Shown here in pieces: positions 58,376-64,000 of a stretch of DNA of 64,000 nucleotides. The notes below the pieces were generated by a model. That model was not told the DNA's origin and did no database searches. It saw only the letters and a list, made by a program, of their open reading frames with translations. The translations under genes and the position numbers were made by a program. Source of the DNA: Cryptomeria japonica. Its lineage: Eukaryota; Streptophyta; Pinopsida; Cupressales; Cupressaceae. Location: positions 689,388,083 through 689,452,082 of the forward strand of contig NC_081412.1 of assembly GCF_030272615.1 (NCBI RefSeq), read 5' to 3'. The first letter of the stretch is position 1. The number at the start of each line of letters is the position of its first letter.

Positions 58376-58826
58376 TAAAGAAATAGATTTACTTGAAGAA
58401 ACTTTGAACTTTTCCTACTACACCTCTTAGTCTTCCATAAATTCCCCATTCCAAAATCAACTTAGTTCAAAAGTCCAAAAACTTTCTAATATATATAGAA
58501 AAATATCATCTTGAACACATATAGTCCTTGTAGAGAAACATCTAAGACCAAAAAATCCTTACCATTCCAAACAAAAATACTCACAACCTTTATAGAAAAT
58601 ACAACAGATTTACATTTTTCAGGTTTTGATCAAGAGGGATTGATAGAAACAATACAAAAATTGCATACAAAGAATAGCTTCTTGTTATGCATGCAACTGA
58701 ACTCTATCGAGCATTCCTTTTAAATTTTTTGGCTAAGTAAAGTGTTTTAAGAATGAGGGTGGCTCTGCACACATTCTCCTTAATGGGATTCCTCAGTTTC
58801 CCTTCAAGCAACACCAAGGAGCCACA
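58376..58826 (+). repeat. Gypsy L LTR end (start not found)
   Basis: Sequence ending GAGCCACA directly before a Gypsy primer-like site. A TATATATAG near 58490 could be a TATA box. The LTR start lies further left and could not be placed. Confidence 0.4.
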
Positions 58827-58844
58827 TGGCAACTCTGCGTGCTA
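58827..58844 (+). other. Primer-binding-like site of Gypsy L
   Basis: TGGCAACTCTGCGTGCTA resembles the TGGCGACTCTGCTGGGG-type site of some plant Gypsy elements, adjacent to CA. Confidence 0.45.
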
Positions 58845-59379
58845 CGACAAAAAGTAAAAGACAAAAAGGATTTTGGATAGAGGTAGCCCCTCAACATGCC
58901 ACTTGGCACAACACTCATTTTGGAACCACATGAGTTTTGCTCAGTTCAAGTTGTCATTGAGTGGAAAGGCCAAAGGGTGTACAGGTGGTGCCAACATATG
59001 AAGAAACAAAGAATTGTATACAACAACATAGTTCTCATTTAGAGAAAGGAAATTTTTTTATACATATTGGAGTTGTGCCATTGGATGGAGAATCTAGTGG
59101 GACCAACAAGGAGAGATGCTATGAAGAGTAGGAAGGGGTAGACGCATGTCATCATTGTGCTTCAAAAGAATAAAGGAAAGGAAAGGGTCTTTTATAGTCC
59201 ACGATACCAATTGTGGGACTAACTAAGTTTGGAAGATCAAGAGAAGTCGATACTAGCCAAGTTGTTAGAGAGCTTATTCAAGTAAACTCAAAAGAGGAAG
59301 GAAAAGGTGTGCAACCACATGCAACTGTTGCCTTCACAAATTTAAAGGAAGAGTTAAGTCCAAGCTGACCCTCTTTTAT
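58845..59379 (+). other. Gypsy L region before protease
   Basis: Expected place of gag, but no gag motif can be read with confidence; the frame is broken by many stops. Confidence 0.35.
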
Positions 59380-59620
59380 TTGATCCTCATCGTGGGAAAT
59401 AAATTGTTGCATATTTCTATGATTTATTTTGGTGCAAGTGCCCTAGTGATGCCTAAACAAATAGAAGATTCGCTACAATTAGAGTATGATCCTCTAGATA
59501 AGGGGGAAGTGAAATTAGAAGAGAAGAAGGTTCAAATTAAAGGTATCATTATGGCCCCCCCTCTAAAACTATATTCTCGTTCTAGTGTCATGGTGCTTCA
59601 AGAGGTGGTGATAATAGATA
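59380..59620 (+). pseudogene. Gypsy aspartic protease remnant
   Basis: An 80-codon frame matching the retroviral-type protease of plant Gypsy elements: MIYFGASALVMPKQIEDSLQ, then LEYDPLDKGEVKL and VLQEVVIIDM. The catalytic D-T/S-G-A motif is altered to F-G-A-S, so it is inactive. The frame is cut at 59620 by Copia H. Confidence 0.65.
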
Positions 59621-61039
59621 TGATGGTATGATGAAATAATAAGTATCTAGTAGATTACTAAGAGGGGTGGGGGGTGAATCACTAAACTAAAAAACTGATA
59701 CAAACTTCCCAATCTCAAACTCAAACTCACAAAGTAAACTTATCAATAGAATATCACTGTCAAGATCAATACTCATAAGAATACTCAACATCAACCAGTT
59801 AAGTATTATAACAACTTAACAGTAAACAACTTTAATCTTGTAAACATCCAAATGCTTAATCATATATCAACACACTCCATCTCTCAATGCTTCCAGTTAT
59901 CATGCCTTATTAGAAGTTAATCAAATCAATAAATAAGATCATAACCACAAAAACATTCACCACATGACACAAATATTTTTACATGGAAAACCCAAATAGG
60001 TAAAAACCACAGTGAGATGAAATTCACAAGATAGCTATCTGAACTCTTATGAAGCTCACCTTGTTAGGAGCCAAGCCTGTTAAATCTTTTACAATAAGTC
60101 TTGTTAAGAACTGATCCTGTTAGGAATCACTCGGTTAAGGAATTTACAAAATGTATTGATAAAAAAAAATACACTGTTAGGAGTAACCTCGGTAAAGGAT
60201 TTGAGAATCCAAGCTAATGGATCACCTTGTTAGAGCTTACCCAGTTAGGGGATTTCAATTCTGCTATAATTGTTAGAAGACAACATGTCTTTCTTGATCT
60301 GTCTGAATAGCACTACATTTGCTTGATCAGATCCTTTTAAGCTTCAATCTTCCTTTACTCAAACTGCAGATCCATTCTCCAGTTAGGCAACTACACACTC
60401 AATTGATTTCAACCAACACTTTGCCAATACTAAACAAAACAACTTCATCGACCTTAAATACAAATCAATTAGGTCGGTAACACAATAAAAACCTAATTAT
60501 CTCATAGAGATTACAAACAAATCGGTTCAAGTGTGACCATTGGATTTACATAACAATCTATACACATTCTTCAAGAAAATTCCAACCTCTTAATCGGACT
60601 TGTAACTCATCATACACTTTGCATTAGATGCAATCCACTTTGCTCATTCCCTAGATAATCAAACAAACACGCCAAAACAATTTGAACTTATCTTCTTACA
60701 ATGATCACACGTGTCTCCATCATTACCGCTCATCATCAGATAATAAACCAACATAACCATTTCAGCAAACTTAATTGGTTATAGTTTAACAAAAACAACT
60801 GGTAGGGTTTACCGGTTACATAACATAGAAAGGGTTTAACCATATACACTAGTTACCAGTTCAACTCACAAACTTACATACCGGTTTACAACATCTTCCT
60901 AAAAGCTCTTCCTACCGGTTACAAGACAATATAAATAATAACAACAATATCAGCAATATCATAAATACCATTACCGATTCAATTGACATCAATGACAACA
61001 TAACATATCATTAATGCAATTTTCATGAAAATACCAACA
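59621..61039 (-). repeat. Element H 3' LTR
   Basis: 1419 bp, starting TGATGGTATG as in 16718 and ending ATACCAACA. Carries the conserved LTR block (59961-60019) and sub-repeats. Confidence 0.94.
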
Positions 61040-61051
61040 ATCTCCCCCTTT
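61040..61051 (-). other. Polypurine tract of element H
   Basis: The minus strand reads AAAGGGGGAGAT, adjoining the LTR. Confidence 0.88.
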
Positions 61052-61391
61052 GCCATTGATGGCAATACAAATATCAACGCCTCTAATTGCTGCTATGAAT
61101 GGTGAATAGGAATCCTAGTTTACATTACCAAATATTCACTATGCTATGTCTATCTTCAACCTGTCGCTGGTTTCCCTTTGCCAATCACATAATTCTTCCC
61201 CTAATCACAAAATTATTCTCCCCCTTTGACAACAATGCCAAATTGAAAGTAAAACATGTAATTGCAAATTTTTATTGTACATCAACAACATACTACAATT
61301 TGATGCTCCCCCTATGGAATACATCCACTTCTTCATCAATCCTTCTAAGATTTTGCAAGTAATTCAGAACCTGATGCAATCAGCATCATGC
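61052..61391 (-). other. 3' untranslated part of element H
   Basis: Aligns with 8013-8331 of element A. Plus-strand frames 61099-61362 and 61275-61511 are chance. Confidence 0.7.
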
Positions 61392-64000
61392 TCAACTAAC
61401 TTCATGAAGAGGGACAACCCCCAACTAACTTGTAAGATACTCAAAAGTGGTCTTAGGCAGAGGTTTGGTAAAGATATTTGCAAGCTATTCCTTGGTAGAA
61501 ACATGCTCTAAGATAACATCTTTACTTTGAACTTTTTCCCTCAAAAGTGATACTTCAATTCAATGTGCTTGGTTCATGTGTGCAAAAAAGGATTCTTAGA
61601 AATATTTATGGCACTTTTATTATCACATAAAATCTTTATAGGTTCTGAGATCTTCATCTTAAAACCTTCCACAATGTGCCTCATCCAAATAGCCTATGTG
61701 CAATTCATATAAGCTGCAACATATTCAGCTTCAACAGTAGATTGTGAAGTACAACTCTGCTTCTTACTACTCCATGAAACAAGCCTTCCTCCTAGAAAGA
61801 ATGCTCCACTGGTAGTGCTTTTCTGATCATCAACATTTCCTGCCCAATCAACATCTGTATATGCCTTCAAGTCAAAGTTTTCTCCATATGGATACATAAT
61901 CCATAGTCAATAGTACCTTTCAGATACCTAATAATTCTCTTGGTTGCTATCAGGTGTGCTTCCTTTGGATTCTTCTGGAATATTGCAACTATACCAACCA
62001 CATGGGCAATATTCAGTATGCTATGAACAACATAGTGCAATTTGCCAATCATTGACCTGTATTCCTTTTCATCAATAGACTTAGATTCACCTTCCTTGGA
62101 CAACTTACAACCTGTAACCATTAGTGTTCCAACTGGTTTACAATCACTCATGCCAAAAGTCTTCAAAACCTCTTTCACATACTTAGATTGAGTAATGAAA
62201 ATACCATTCTTCATTTGATGTATCTGCAAGCCTATGGAATTTTTTATTTTCCCTACTAAAGACATTTCGAACTTAGTTTTTCATTTCATCTGCAAAACTA
62301 TTGCTCATGACATCATTAACTCCAAAAATAATATCATCAACAAATACTTCACTGACCAATATTTCATCTCCTTCAACTTGAGATAAATATTACTATCATC
62401 ACTGGTTCTTGCAAAGCCTATCTTCATCAAATGTGTATGAAGTCATTCATAGCATGCTCTAGGTGCCTAGTTTAATCCATACAAAGCTTTATGCAACCTA
62501 CATACCATGTCTCTCTCATCAGTCAATGCATAACCATCTAGCTAATCTATGTATACCTCTTCTTCCAATATCCCATTAAAAAATGCAGACTTAACATCCA
62601 TTTGGTATACCTTGAACTTCTTACGGGCTGCAAATGCAAGTAAAGTTTTGACACCTTCCAGTCTTGCTACTGGTGCAAAAGTTTCACCATAATCTTCTCC
62701 TTCTTCTTGAGCATAAACCTTGCAGACTAATATTCCCTTGTTGTGAACTACAACACCATCTTCATTTAACTTGTTTCTAAATACCCATTTTGTACCTATA
62801 ACATTTGTGTTTACCGGTCAGGGTACCAGGGTCCAAGTGTTGTTCTTCTCAATTTGATCCACTTCCTCCTCCATAGATTTAACCCAATAATCATCACCAA
62901 ATGCTTCCTTAGCACTTCTAGGTTCAATGGTGGAGATCATGCAAGAGTTCTCTCTTATTCTTCTTCTAGTTAATAATCCAACATCCTTATCCCCAATAAT
63001 CTACTCAGGACTATGGTTCAGTCTCACATACCTAGGAATAACATGATCATTCTCTTCAGGTCCAACTTCTTCATTATCATCTTCCTCTGAATTTATTTGT
63101 TCCGGTTGAACAGGTGCATTAGAATTTGCTTTACCCATTCCTAATTTAACAGTTTCAAGTTCCAAAATCAAAATGCAAGGATCTTCATCCTTTTTGTCTA
63201 AACTAGTTCCTTCTGAGACTTCAGGACATTCATCTACTCGAGCATCAACACTCTCAACAATTCTCTGTGTCCTATTGTTGAAGCATCTATAGGCCTTACT
63301 CTTGGTGGAATAGCCAAGAAATATTCCTTCATCACTCTTAGCTTCAAACTTGCTTATGTAATCACCTCTTTTAATAAAGCATTTGCTACCAAATATCTTA
63401 AAATAGCTAACATTAGGTGATCTTCCATACCAATATTCATAAGGGGTCTTGTCCTTACCTCTTTTCACCAGAACTTGGTTCATTGTGTAGACAACTATGT
63501 ACTTATAACTTCTTTCCAAAATGTTTTCACTACACCTCCTTGTATTAACATTGTCCTTGTAGCTTCAACCATTGACCAATTGTTCCTCTCTATGATACCA
63601 TTTTGTTGTGGTGTACTTGATGCAGAAAGATGTCGTTTGATACCATTCTCATCATAGTACAGTGAAATCCTCAAAAGTAAATCCACCACTTTGATCTGTT
63701 CTTAGACATTTTATCTTTTATTTACTCTCTTTCTCAGCTAAGGCCTTGAATGCCTTGAACTTACCAAAAGCTTCATTATTATCCTTCAAGAATGTGACCC
63801 ACATCATCCTTGAACAATCATCAGTGAAGATCATGAAATATCTATCACCTTGAATGCTTCTTGTTCTTTTTGGTCCACATAGATCTGTATGAACGAAATC
63901 TAACAAGTGCTCTAATGAGAAGGATTTGCTCTTGAAAGTTGAAGAAGTCATCTTTCCTAATTGACATTCTTTGCAAAGAGCATTAACCGGTTTGTCTAGT
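61392..64000 (-). pseudogene. Element H integrase, RT and RNase H (partial)
   Basis: From the window edge down: GAG-pre-integrase end (CKECQLGK), integrase HTDLCGP near 63880, a frameshift near 63700, NGIIERNN near 63590, YEYWYGRSPNVSYFKIFG near 63430, GIFLGYSTKSKAYRCFN near 63310. Reverse transcriptase follows: KWVFRNKLNED near 62775, [20 protein letters not shown] near 62690, YQMDVKSAFFNG near 62600, FVDDIIFG near 62335. RNase H has YTDVDWAGNVDDQKSTTSG near 61840 and ends at the stop 61392. Stops lie near 63001, 62820 and 62540, and frame changes near 62375, 62260 and 61890. The first RNase H aspartate is kept here, unlike in D. Confidence 0.92.

Larger units (their letters stand above)
59621..64000 (-). 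mobile_element. Copia element H (same family as A, partial)
   Basis: A minus-strand Copia running off the right edge. Its 3' LTR, polypurine tract, RNase H, reverse transcriptase and integrase align with those of element A throughout. It gives the uninterrupted form of the region that B split in A. The 5 bp before it are AGATA; the partner lies outside the window. Confidence 0.95.

Noticed and set aside
1-64000. Host gene with introns hidden between the elements
   Set aside because: No conserved plant protein segment, tRNA or rRNA was recognised on either strand in the gaps; only repeat remnants and AT-rich sequence.

Overview
This window looks like nuclear DNA from a land plant with a large, retrotransposon-filled genome; a conifer or other gymnosperm is my guess, but no host gene is present to confirm it. 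I can recognise no host protein gene, rRNA, tRNA or CRISPR array. Nearly everything interpretable is LTR retrotransposon: Ty1/Copia and Ty3/Gypsy elements nested inside one another, all with stop codons or frameshifts, plus AT-rich decayed DNA between them. Element letters below are my own labels.

Left part (1-20500). Copia element A (1450-18157, minus strand, LTRs of about 1.44 kb) sits inside the LTR of an older Gypsy element (LTR pieces 1323-1449 and 18158-19198). Element A is itself broken by two later insertions. Copia C (2152-7250, plus strand, target duplication CTTGA) lies in its 3' LTR. The short non-autonomous element B (9453-13699, minus strand, target duplication ATGTC, LTRs about 97% identical) lies in its reverse transcriptase. 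B has one long frame with gag, a zinc knuckle, a protease start and an unrecognised C-terminal half, but no integrase or reverse transcriptase. At 19884-20500 is the C-terminal end of a decayed Gypsy pol (element F, minus strand).

Middle (20501-45542). A 25-kb block interrupts the integrase of F. The 196 bp of F integrase at the junction are present on both sides, about 95% identical. The block holds an unidentified AT-rich stretch with a 21-bp-phased array, then Gypsy E of the Tat type (plus strand, 5' LTR 24049-25108). The leader of E carries further 21-bp-phased arrays. The body of E runs to 36798 and is split by a solo Copia LTR (29782-31304, target duplication TTGTC). Copia D (38531-45390, minus strand, target duplication AGCAT) follows.

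Right part (45543-64000). F pol resumes on the minus strand up to about 47720, where it is cut by a plus-strand Gypsy LTR (K). That LTR is split by a chromodomain Gypsy (G, 48104-54330, target duplication ATCTC). The primer site and repeat-poor leader of K follow, then another Gypsy LTR end, primer site and protease remnant (L). Copia H, the same family as A, starts at 59621 on the minus strand and runs off the window.

No element here looks able to move by itself. The sequence does record an order of insertions, and it holds several structures worth checking: the 196-bp-flanked block, the 21-bp-phased leaders, and the gag-only element B with its extra coding region.
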